In this document: positions 1-12,300 of the stretch, piece after piece
Layout: each line of letters opens with the position of its first letter
How positions within the stretch are numbered: position 1 is the first letter of the stretch
Source: Apoda limacodes
Lineage: Eukaryota; Arthropoda; Insecta; Lepidoptera; Limacodidae
Assembly: GCA_946406115.1 (NCBI GenBank)
Contig: OX291543.1
Coordinates: 2,172,501 to 2,236,500, forward strand
Length of the DNA: 64,000 nt
Direction of reading: 5' to 3'
Notes under the pieces: generated by a model
Database searches by the model: none
The model's input: the letters and a program-made list of their open reading frames with translations, nothing else
Told to the model about the DNA's origin: nothing
Position numbers and translations under genes: made by a program

Positions 1-180
1 TTTTCGGTGACAATCGTGTCGGTCAAGAAATTACCCGGCTTTATTTATCAAGCTTTATTTCAAACTGATAGAAGTAACTAAGGAACCCTGCCCTAAGAAT
101 GGCCTGACATGCTCTTATGTCTCTAACATAAACCTAACAAAACTTAAATTAATTTAGTGATTTTTTTTTCTATAACTTAC

Positions 181-332
181 AGGACTACTTTTTTACCTTC
201 TAATTCTTTCATGGGCTTGGGCTTCTCCCACACGCTCTCCTGTTTAATAGAGTTGTAGTAGTAGGGCCGCCCGTCCGGCGCGCGATGCGTCGTCCATTCT
301 GATGCTTTAGCAACCAGCTCTGGGGGTATAAC
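181..332 (-). CDS. TCERG1: TCERG1 exon 8 (WW domain 2)
   Basis: The acceptor is GGACAG and the donor is CCT|GTAAGT. It encodes VIPPELVAKASEWTTHRAPD followed by GRPYYYN, QESVWEKP and a Lys-rich tail, which is a complete WW domain with the diagnostic W503, YYY and W525. It leaves in phase 2, so the next exon lies left of position 1. Confidence 0.9.
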
Positions 333-3300
333 CTGTCCAAAGACAAACCAAAATCACTCCTATAACCAATTGTTTTTATTTCATTTTTATTCTTACACAA
401 ATAATGGTTATATCAAAACTAAAAAAAAAAAAAAAATTACCTAAAAGCAACAAAAACACACTTAACTATTTTTATAAAATGTCCCCTGTATTTTGAATTT
501 GCCTGAACATAAAACCAAATTTAGTATCAAAGGTGATTCTTGCAGGGCCTAATTTCTTTTAATACACAAATATTTAAAAATAGATGAGTAACGAATTGAA
601 ACAATTGTATTGTAAAATATATACAAAAAGTAAATAGTAGATACATTACTGTTGAGGCTGGGAAAGTAAAAGCTTTACTGGATGAGTAGAGTTTTCAGGC
701 CGTACCGAAGGTAAGGCCGGCAATAGACGAATCCAGCAATGGTCTCACGGCCGAGACCTATATAGCTTTACTCAAAAACGCAGAAAAAAAAACTTAATAC
801 ACAACGTCAAAATAATAGCATTTTATTTTGCGCCGGGCCTGGGATAATGTTGTAAAGAGTCTGTGTCTATACACTTAAATCAAATCATAAGAAAAAAGGA
901 AAGTTGCTAATTACTATTAGTCTAAAGTCTTAAATTTTTCGGCTCACAAACGGGACATACTCGTTATTGGGGCAGCCATTTTCAGAACATTATTCAGTAC
1001 ATTTTGAACGTTCTTGGTAGGAAACCACATTATCAACCAGTGGTATATATAATGTTAAAACATTCCACAAATCAGAATGATTGAAGAAATGATACGCCCA
1101 ACTAATGTATTTGTTAATAATAATACTTTTCCATACTTTACCTCATAATTGGGTAACCAATTTGCCTTAAGAGTGCTTTAAAAAGTTAGCTAGAAACAAA
1201 GAGCTTGAATTTAATAGCCCAAAGACGCTACTTGTGAGTAGTACTTGTAGTAGTTCATACTAATGAGCCAAGTTACCTTTTAACAGTGAAGTTAGCTACG
1301 TGGCATGAATAAAGTTAGAAGCGAGATAAAGTGCTCAATTCACAGCCACAAAGTTACGTAGCACGTATCATACACAGACGATTCAATGTGTTTATTTAAA
1401 GATAACAGAAATATATCTATCTATAAGTTTTCTTTATATATATACACTATACACACACGAGGGGTGATCCAAAAGTAATGATAATCAATATGAAATAAGG
1501 GAATTTTAGTTCAAAAAAAAATTTATTTATTTAGTCTCCTAGCAAGTCAATACATACATTTCTACATAATTCCCTTCGAAAAAAAATCTTTGCCTTAACC
1601 AGCGTTGCCAGACGTCCTGATATCGTACCTATCGATAACGATATTAATCTGATTTAAAATATATTTTTATTAAAATACATTTTCGCTTATTCAAACAAAA
1701 TAGGCAGTTTTATACATTAGTATGGATAAACCGTTCTCCAAAACCCAATCTAAGACTGTCCAATTTTGTTCCATTTTTACAGTTTAAATAAACTTTTGCT
1801 TGTACAGAAATTAATATGCAACTATGCAGTGTCATTCTATAAGCCTAGACAAATCTCTGAGATCTAGCCGAGTATCTGCATAAACAGAAGGGCTCAAACG
1901 AGTGAAGGAATAAACGAATATACTCTGATATTTATGATGAATATAATGTGTGATAATAAAAGTTTAAATTAAATATAAGGTGGCTGCATGTATTTCAATT
2001 AACAACTGTTTCCCAATCACACTACTACAAAATAACTTATAATCATAACACAAAAGAACCAATTTCTCTACAAATAAAAAATAAAAAGATAATACTAGCT
2101 TGAGCACACGAATTCTCTTGATTCGCTTCGTTACGGTTTGTATACAAATTAAAAACAAATCTTCCACTTCTCATTATTTGGAAACTCTCAATCACATCCT
2201 CTTCAATCTAAATGTAACAGAATTGTTATATTTTTTAAGCAATTATATATTTGCATCGTACAATATGATTAAGGAACTAGTGGACCAGCTACATATGGGG
2301 TCGTGGTCAGTACCTGGGTGGACCGCTCTAGTCACATATTTTTCAGAGCTCCTAAATGTTTCGAAAAGCATATTACTGTTGGTCCTGGCTGTTCTCATAT
2401 GGTAGTAGTTGTTAAGCAAAGTCGTAGCGAAGGCCGTTTGGACGACTTAAAAACTCTTGAAAATCGAGTGGGGACTAGCTCGACAAAGTATAACAATCCC
2501 CATTAGGCTATGCTAGACTATGGTCCAAGCCTCCCTTCTCTAAGAAGAGACCTGTGCTCTTGCAGTGGGGACGTACAACGGCTGAGGCAACAACATACCC
2601 AGAATCGATCCTATCTATACCTTATGTGTGAAAACCAGAATTTTTAACCAAAAATCACGTTATTCGTTACTACTAACAGTACAAAGAGAAATCACGTGTG
2701 TATACACGCAAATGTGTGCGTGTTACATACGAGCGGTAATAGGATCGTAACAGAGGGGAGGTGGAGCCGACTGTAGAGAGAAGGCATACTGCATTAACTT
2801 GCTGCTTATATTGTGCTAGAGGTACCACTAAATAAATCGATTTTAGGGTTCCGTATCCAAAGGGTACCAACAGGATCCTATTACTAAGTCTACGCTGTCA
2901 GTCTGTCTGTCTGACCTTTAAAGTGCTCTACCTTTGGAAAATCGTAACAGATGGCTGAAAATTTAAGGGCCGTCCCATAGAAGCACTTTTTCTTTGAGGT
3001 CAAACAATAATACATAACTTTAGTGATCATAGTGTAAACTCTAGTGTAAATTAAAAAAAACGGTCAAGTGCGAGACGAGCTCGAATGAGACGGAAAGCAA
3101 AAATAGTCAAAATTTTTAAGAGACACATACTCGTGGCCCAGAAACATTTTCGTGTTATATAAATTTTCGCGTTCCATTACTAATTAAAAAAAAAACGGGA
3201 TTAAACGTATCTTTATATGGCAAAATACCTTTTTCCCGACGTTTCGTCTGGGTTACACCAGCCTTGGTCAAGGGTAGACTTCATTTTTTTTCGTGTATTG

Positions 3301-6300
3301 GAAACGACATGCAATGTTAAGCAACGTTGGGCGTGGCCAGTTACTAAATGGGTGACCGGCTAGTGGAACTTTTGTTGTTGCGTTTGTAAATGATATGGTA
3401 GTGCGGAATACACGGTGCGCGAGTCCGAATCGCTCTCGACCGAATTTTTTTTTGATTGCTCACCGTCTCTTCTTTCTTTGGTTGTGTGACTTCTGCAGAG
3501 TCGATGGTGATTGTTGCAGTTGGAATGGAATTCTTCATGTCCGTGGAAACTACCGATGATGTTGCAGAAGAAATGGATAACGGTATAGTTGCAGCACCTG
3601 GTGATATAATTATCAAAACTTGCTTACAGTTACACCAAAAAAGCTTAAGTTATACACTTCTAATTTTTTTTTATAATAAATTGTAATTCCTGTAGTCAAA
3701 TGTCAAATAATTACACCTAAAAAGATATAAATGTGTGATATAAAGACGCACATTTATAGAATGTGCGATATATAAAATTAAAATATGGCAATCGCGAAAG
3801 AAATATAAAATCTATTTGAATTATTTGTTATTATTTTCTCTTTTTCAGTTGATATTTTTAATGCAGTTGTTTCAAGTATTTTTTTTGAATAAGACTTGTT
3901 TGTATATTATTGTTAAATTTTCTTTATTTATTATGCCGTTCAAACTACAGAGCATTCAAAAGAAATATACATAGGTGCATACATGTATGTACATGTGCAC
4001 TTGAAAACCATCACCCTCTGGCAGTTGTGTAAAATACCGATACTTATTGTCTGCTTTCTTAACAATTGCTAAAATTAAAAAACAAAAAACTAACCGGCAT
4101 TAGGAACAGCTGCGGCAACTAAATTAGGTGGTGGCTGCGCGACTAGCGGAGGTGGCCATCCACCACCCCAGCCACCCCAGCCTCCTGGGAATCCACCTGG
4201 ACCGCCAGGACCTCCTGGACCCCCCGGGCCTCCTGGACCTCCCGCAGCCCCTGGCCCACTTCCACCTAAGTGGCCCCCTAATGGGCCACCTGGCCCTAAT
4301 GGACCCCCCAGACCGCCTGGAACTCCCGGACCACCTAGACCGGGTATGCCGGGCAAGGAGCCGCTAGGACCATTTTTTCCTCCTGGACCACCCGATCCTA
4401 AGTTACCTGGACCTCCAGAGAAGGAAGAATTACCTAGAAAAAAACAAATATTAAGGTATTTATGTGCATAATTGTGTCATGGCTTCCAGCACTGATATTT
4501 ACTATATAAATTCCATTAAACATAACATGGTGTGTAGCATTTTACAATTTCGTTTCTGAAAATAGAATATATTTGACATATAATAAAGATATAATCTATA
4601 TCTTTCAAAACTACTCTCAACTACTACATACTCATCAACTTCATTATGGTAAGCAAGAGCTGCAATTTAGTATAAACTCTGGTATCTCACACACCATACC
4701 ATGGGAAATAGTTTGCAGCAAATAATAATAAACCAAATAACAATGCAGACAGAGACAAATAAAGGATTAAGCAAAATTTATTTTTGCCAATAAAAATACT
4801 TACATCCTGGCGCCTGGCCAACCGAGGGTTCAGTCTCTCCCGGAGGCATATCGTCATTATCTGAAGCATTCAACTCTTCTTGTTTATCTGCATGAGCTGC
4901 AACAATATTATATATACATTTATTTATCTGCAATTGTCTTCTATACACGATACATGATAATAAGACAATTCCCATTTAACAATTATGTTAATAATATTAG
5001 TATGGATAAAAAAAAATTACTTGAAAAAGCCAGTACTTATTGAACTATGATGATGGTATGATAGCTCAGTGTGAAAGCCAAATTAAGTAAATTATTATAA
5101 CTTACCTTCTTTAACCCATGGTGGCGGCTGTGTCATAAATGGTGGCATTCCATTAGTTCCAGGGCCTGCACCGGATGTGGGGGGAGCCACGCCTGGCGGC
5201 ATCATGTTCCCCATCATTCCGTTGGGCATCATGCCCATTGGTGGACCTCCCATTGGGGGCCCACCCATAGGACCCGGCCCTCCCATAGGACCATTCATAG
5301 GCATAGACTGTGGACCACCCATCGTTGGCAACTGACCTAGTGAATAAAGGTTTGTAAAATAAATAATTATGCATTACATAAAAAAAGGCAAAACATGGTA
5401 AAATGTACTGCCAAGCTAAATTTATCACTTAATAAACTAAAGTCTTTAACTGAATTCTTACCAGATGCAGCCATAGCTTCCATATCTGTCTGCGTGATGA
5501 CTTTACACGTCGGGCCCTCTTGAGGTCTTGTCCATGTAGTCTCTCGGGTCCTTGCGTGGTAGTAATAAGACTTGCCTTCATCTGACTTTGTCTCGACCCA
5601 GAGTTCTGGTGCAGGCTGGACACAATTTTTCTTAATATTTTATCAATGTTCATGGATAAGTCTATATAACTAAAATGGTTAGTTTTAGTGATTTATAAAC
5701 GTCGTCGTCCCAGCTGGAACACGCCTACTGTTAAACATAGGCCTCTCCCATATGTCTCTCATAACGGCTAGTCCTGAGCTAGCCGCGCCTATCCCTTTTC
5801 TGCCACTGGTTGAAAGTCTAACTAGCAGAAGACCTTCCACTCCTGCATCCTTAAGATTTATGTTAGCGGAGAATCTTTTAATCAACCTATTAAAGGATCG
5901 ACAAGCGAAATGTTCTGCCCATTGCATCTACAGTTTTTTTTTGGTTTGAGTAAAATTTCCTCTTCCCTATTTTAACGCACAAGAAACACCCAGCATAAAA
6001 GTAAAAAAACTATTTACTTTCCTCACCATATCACAAACTTAAAAATACTTTAATAAAGAATTCTTCCAATTTACCTGAGTTTGTCATGAATGTGAAATAA
6101 ACTTACCATGTTTGGAGGTGGCATTCCAGGTGGTCCGCCAAAAGGAGGTGGTTGGCCCATCATATTAGGAGGGGGACCCATGGGCCCACCAGGACCCATC
6201 ATGCCAGGTGGTGGCCCAAATGGAGGAGGACCACCCATCATTCCTGGAGGAGGTGGCCCCATTGGGCCCCAGTTGTTATCGAAGTTAGGTCCTCCATTGG

Positions 6301-9300
6301 GACCAAAACGAGGCGGTGGTCCTCCACGGCCTCTAAAGAAGCCACCTCGGCCTCTCATAGGTGGGCCCCCAGGGCCATATCCACGGCCTCTAAAGCGCAT
6401 GGGTGGAGGACCATTCATCCATCCTGGCGGTGGTCCTCTGCCACGGCCCCTACAATTAAATAAATAAATATCTTTTTTTAAAAAAAAAAATCAAAATACA
6501 AAAAAAACTGAATATGTAAGAGGTTTTCAGAGCTCCCAAAGACTTTTTACTTGTATGGGGACACCCCCTTGAATTTATAATTTTTTTTTTTAATTTTAGT
6601 TACATAATCCACCATAACAATATATATTCTGTAATAATTTTAGGCTTCTACCTATATGAAAAGATAGACCCCTTTAAAGATCGGACAGATAATGTAAGGC
6701 TTAGTAATACGCCACCATTGACACCCTTGGGGTAAAGGAACGTCGAATTAGGACTTAGCAGTGTGACAGTTAACCAAGTTCTAAAATGGAGGCCATTGGG
6801 GATTTTTATATTCACACGCACCATTTCAAACGGCCTTCTACTTTTCATGTACCTCAGAATTTATTACACCATATGACTTGCAATTATATGTATTTTCTCT
6901 AAGGTAATCTGAATAACCAACACATTTCATAAATCTACCTCTCACTAATTTCACTGTAACTGACACTGGTTGACAGATCACAAACCGCTTAAACACAAAA
7001 TAATAGTTCATGTGGAGAAAGTTCAGTCCTGTGCCCTCCCGTATAAAACACGTAAATATTTACAGAAGCATTCTAGGTTTCTAATATTTCTTTTTTGTAT
7101 AAGAGATCCAATTCTCAAAACCACCATCAAAAAGTTTAAATTTAGGAAATTTGGCTCATATATTTCCATTATTGAGGCTGCAGCCATTTTCCGATTGCTT
7201 GGTGTCAGACAATGACATAAGTTGATGTAAACAGAATTTTAGTTTTGATTTTATTATCAAATCTAGCTGTAATTTTTATTTCCGCACTATGTAGTCTAAA
7301 ACAAATTCATTTAAAGTTGCGCAGAATGAATATCTTTAGCTAAATCCTTTAAGTCTTCTTCAGCATAACCCTGTAAATCCAAACCTTCTATATATCTTTA
7401 GTGCATATATGCATAGTCCCTAGCGATTCTATCAACATCACCAGAATCCAAGAATGGTTCACTGGATCTATTTTTACTTACTACTTTAAACTAATAATTT
7501 ATTATGTAAACACACAATAAAGAAAGAATGTAATTAAGAATGGAAATCAAGTCCTTCAAAAATATTTAATTCCAATTACAACAGGTTAGTAAAGAAATGA
7601 CCTCATCAGCCCCATACGTCGCCACTGGGGTACGGCCTACCCTCACCTAGGCCATCAGGGCCATAGTCCACACGCGGGCCCAGTGCGGATTGTGAACTTC
7701 ACAGACATGTTTTTGTTTTTTTGACGTATGCAGGTTTTCTCACGCTGATTACCTTCACTGAAAAGCCAGTGGTTTGAATAATCTATGTATCACTTTAGAA
7801 ATGAAGAAAAAGATTTATTTGTACACGCCGGGCCGAACCTCCGTCACTCAGTGGCCTGATTATAGTGCTGATAGAGATAATGAATCAAATTAGAGATATG
7901 TTTAATTGATTTACTCATGGCTTGCTAATCGCAGTAACTTATGCGGTTATGAAATAACGTAAAATTCACAGGAAAAACAACATAAAAGCAACGCCAACTT
8001 GTTTGTTCCAATTTTGTTTAATCATAGTTAGAGATAAGTAATGAGTTTATTTGTAAAATGCACATCATGCATAAGAATTAACACAAATTCGATTTTCGAG
8101 AGATAAATCAACGTAACCTTTGGCCTCACCCCCAGAGCCTTCAAAAGCAAAGGTTTTGATAGAAGGTATAATTATGGCGCTAGTCAAAGTCAATTTTTTT
8201 ATTCAAATTAGGATTTTACAACTTTTGAATCGTCAAAGTTATGAAATACTAGTTTTTGAAATCTTGTTTGAAACACGTTGGCAACCAGTAGCAGTGGACA
8301 GCAGGCAGAGGCCAAGCATCACCACCCAACCAGAGTGGAGTGCGTTATAAGGGGCACACTTCTCACAGTTTCGTAAAATGGAAGTAAGAAGAAGGAAGAA
8401 GACCTCCATCTGAGGTGACATCTTAGTGAAGACGAGGAAGTGGGGATTGAGAGAAGAGCGGAGCAGAATTTCCCAGCATAAATGTACACCATTGTATAAT
8501 CTTCATTTTATTTTGTCAATTTAACTTTGTATAATCTCTGTTTTATTTTGTCAATTTACATATAAAAGTGAATACATTTTGTATTCTAGCAATTTTAGTT
8601 TAGCTTCTAAGTTATTTTTAAAAGAAATTTTTTTTAATAAATTTTAAATGGACCTATTCCACTTTAAACATTTTTTCAAAAATAAGCATTTAAACCGGTC
8701 AACCTTCTGGATCATATATTAATGTTAAAATAAAGTAATTTGTAAATTTTCTTAGAATTCAATGTTGAAATACACAACAGGGTGAGCAAAAGCAATTATC
8801 CTTGTGGTCAGTGCATAAAGAGCCAACCTTATTTTTTCTGCAATATCAATACACAACTATATGATACCATAAGTGACACAGCTTGATTTGCGATACGTCG
8901 AATAGTCGTAATCTTTTAAAGTGTTATAATAACTTGTTTTTATTACTTCAAACCGATACCATGGAACATGCAAGACCACCAGCTGAACTTATCCTAGAAG
9001 GTGGACCGGCAAACAGGTCTGACTCATGGTGCAAATGGCACAAACAGTTTGTGATATTTTTGAAGGCTTCTGGAGTACATAAAGAACCTAAAGATGTTCA
9101 AGCAAGTTTACTCATTAATTTAATCGGCGCCGAAGGTAATGACATTTACTCGACCTTTAAGTTTACCAAGGACGAAGACCGAGATGATATAAATTTATTG
9201 ATAAAAAAATTTGACGAGCACTTTATAACGAAGCAGAACACTACTATGGCGAGGTTTAAGTTTTTCTCCAGAAATCAAGAACCGGGTGAAAGTGTCGATG

Positions 9301-12300
9301 ATTACGTCACAGCGCTAAGATTACTGAGCCAACATTGCGAATTCGAACACTTAGAAGATGGCTTGATTAGGGACCGCATAGTGTGTGGAGTGCTGGAATG
9401 TTCCGTACGTGATAGGTTATTACGTACTGATGATTTGACCTTGGCCAAAACCGTCAAAATATGTCAAGCCAACGAAATGTCGAACGAGGAGAATCGTCAG
9501 ATCGAAGCATCAAAAGGCAGTAGCGGCGGTGAAGGGACATCGGCTGCTGTGGATGTGGTGCGCAGAGGCGACGCGGGCTCAGCGCGGCGTCGCGGCGGCG
9601 GCGGCGGCGGCGGCGTACGGTGGCGCGGGCGCGCCGGAGCGGCCACACAACGAGCGGATATGCGTGAACAACTAAATCGGGAAAAATGTTGTGTCGCCTG
9701 CGGAAATCTACGTTGTAATAGTGGTATTCAGTGCCCCGCTAAATATGCAAAATGTTTTTTGTGTAACAACCGCGGTCATTATAAGAAAATGTGCTCATTT
9801 AGGAACACTAAGATGGTTTATGATTTGTGTGAGGAAGAAAATGACGGTTTATTTTTTGTTTCAACAGTCGACGAAACGTCGTCGTACGCTAATCGCAGTA
9901 AGTTGTATGAGTCATTGTATTCAACTCGTAATGGAATAAAGGTAAATTTTAAATTAGATACAGGGTCAGATTTAAATGTGCTTTCTATAAAAAAATTCAA
10001 AGAACTGGGCTATAGTACGCACGATATCGTACCTAGCACTATTAAAGCACAATCATTTTGTGGTAACTACATACCAATAACTGGAACCTGCGTAATTCCA
10101 TGGCTGTATAAGAATGTCGTTTATTCCATTACTTTTGTTATAACTATAAACGACTGCCAAAATATTTTAGGTAAATTTGCATGTGAGCAATTAGGCATCA
10201 TACAACGAATAATGTCCATTATCGTTGACGATTATTCAGATTTATTTAAAGGTTAAGGAAAACTACCAGGAACATATAAAATTATTTTAGAAAATAATGT
10301 AAGTCCGTCAGTATGTCCAGTTCGTAAAATACCTATGGGTGTAAGAGATAAGTTACTAGCAGCATTAAATAACATGACTGAGTTGGGTATAATTAGGAAG
10401 GTCTACCACCCTACTCCCTGGGTTAATGCTATTGTGCTGGCTGCAAAAAAAAAAATGGGGATCTACGCGTTTGCCTGGATCCGCGACCTCTTAACAAAGC
10501 CATAAAACGTGCACATTATCCGTTACCAACTTTAACTGAAATTGCCACTAAACTTCAGGGTGCTCAGTTTTTCAGCAAACTTGATGCTAGGTCTGGTTAA
10601 TGGATGGTGCAAATTGATGATGAAAGCGCAGATCTTTGCACATTCGGAACGCCCTATGGCAGGTACCAATTTTTAAGGCTGCCTTATGGCATACGGTCAG
10701 CAGCTGAAGTTTTCCATGCTAAGGTCCGTCAGTTACTCGAAGACCTGGATGGGATCGACTCTTTTGTTGATGACGTTATCGTTTGGGGAAAGTCTATAGA
10801 GGAACACGATGCTAGACTAAAACGGCTACTGGAGAGGTCTCGTGAAGTAGGTATCCGATTCAATCGGGAAAAGTGTCAATTCGGGGTCAAAGAGGTTACA
10901 TACCTAGGGCATACCTTTAGTGGTAGAGGTATGCATGTTGATACAAATAAAGTAAAAGCAATAATAGATATGCCGAACCCCACGGACAGGAAAAGCTTAG
11001 AACGGTTTATAGGCATGGTGAATTATCTATCAAAATTCATTCCTCGCTATTCTGAAATAGTGGCACCTTTAAGATGCCTTTTAAAAAAGGATATCGAGTG
11101 GTCATGGGACGCCACTCATGACAATGTCGTGGCACAACTGAAGGCGGCGTTGTGCGACGCACCCATGCTGGCGCTGTATAGCAGTACGCGGCCGGTGCTG
11201 GTATCTGTGGACGCAAGCTCGACGGCGCTAGGCGCGGTGCTGCTGCAGGACGGCCGCCCGGTTGAGTTCGCCTCCTCGACACTTACCGACACGCAGACCA
11301 GGTACGCTCAAATTGAAAAAGAAATGCTCGCGATAGTATTTGCACTGGAACGTTTCCATCAATATGTATACGGTAGACACGATATAACTGTGGAGACCGA
11401 CCACAAACCACTGGAAGCCCTGTTTAAAAAATCATTGGACTCGGTCCCTGCCCGGCTACAGAGGATGATGCTCCGCGTGCAGGGTTACAGCATCAAAGTG
11501 GTTTACAAGCCCGGTAAATATATGTTTATAGCTGATGCATTGTCACGAGCGGCGATACCTGAACACCTGCATGACAAAGTTTCTACAGAACTGGAGGAAC
11601 AGTCCTGTTTTGTTATAGAAAACGTTCGTTTTAGCAAAGACAGGCTTCAGTCCATAAGACAAGCGACAGCGCCCGACGCAGAATGTCAAGTTTTTCTAAA
11701 ATATATATCAAGTGGGTGGCCAATAAATAAATACGACGTGGACCCATTAGTTCGCTGCCATTGGGCACACAAAGAAACGTTAGAATATATAGACGGTGTA
11801 ATATTTAAAGACAATCTTGTTTATATTCCAAAGGCGCTTAGAAATGAAATGATAGGACGAGTACATGAAGGGCACCATGGCATCGAGCGCAGCAAGAGAC
11901 ACGCGCGGGACGTAATGTTTTGGTGCGGGATGTCTCGGGACGTGGGGCGGGCCGTGCGCGCCTGCCGCGTGTGCGCCGAGCACGCTGCGCGGCCGCAGCG
12001 CGAACCAATGATAGTGCACGAGGTGCCGGACATGCCGTGGATCAAAGTAGGCTCAGATATATTTGAATACGGAAAAAAATATTATCTAATACTGGTAGAT
12101 TACTTTTCAAATTTCATCGAGGTTAGTAAGTTAAATAATATAACCTCCACTTCGGTCACAGTTGCAATGAAAGAACAATTCTCTCGTTATGGCATTCCCA
12201 CGGAATTGGTCACCGACAATGGTCCAGCTTTTGCTTCTAAAGAATTTTCAAACTTCATCAAGACTTGGGGTTTTTCGCATAATACTAGTTCCCCAAATTA

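Larger units (their letters stand above)
333..3463 (-). other. TCERG1 intron 7, with repeat fragments
   Basis: There is no coding exon here. It holds a mariner-like end (1459-1610), an interspersed repeat tail (2285-2585), an 'agggttccgta' repeat in reverse (2820-2970), the start of another copy (3055-3110) and a 'cccgacgtttcg' repeat fragment (3230-3290). The remainder is AT-rich sequence in which I see nothing. Confidence 0.6.
4434..6106 (-). other. TCERG1 introns 2-5 with a short repeat
   Basis: The noncoding parts between exons are short (about 0.2-0.5 kb) and AT-rich. The stretch 5690-5920 contains 'aacataggcctctcccatat' and neighbouring GC-richer sequence. It resembles a common lepidopteran repeat tail in minus orientation. 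I see nothing else. Confidence 0.45.
6450..8960 (-). other. TCERG1 intron 1, part right of exon 2
   Basis: No exon is visible. It contains a repeat at 7590-7760, shared in inverted orientation with 56200-56350, and the 3' end of a LINE at 8180-8265. The rest is AT-rich and unassigned. Confidence 0.55.

Noticed and set aside
4090..4356. GGP-rich segment as a collagen gene
   Set aside because: It joins in phase with the WW-domain exons on both sides, and the Gly-X-Y register is not kept.
6108..6467. Long plus-strand Gly/Pro frames opposite TCERG1 exon 2 (also 4128-4367)
   Set aside because: They mirror the GGN/CCN codons of the true minus-strand exons. The splice sites and WW exons support only the minus strand.
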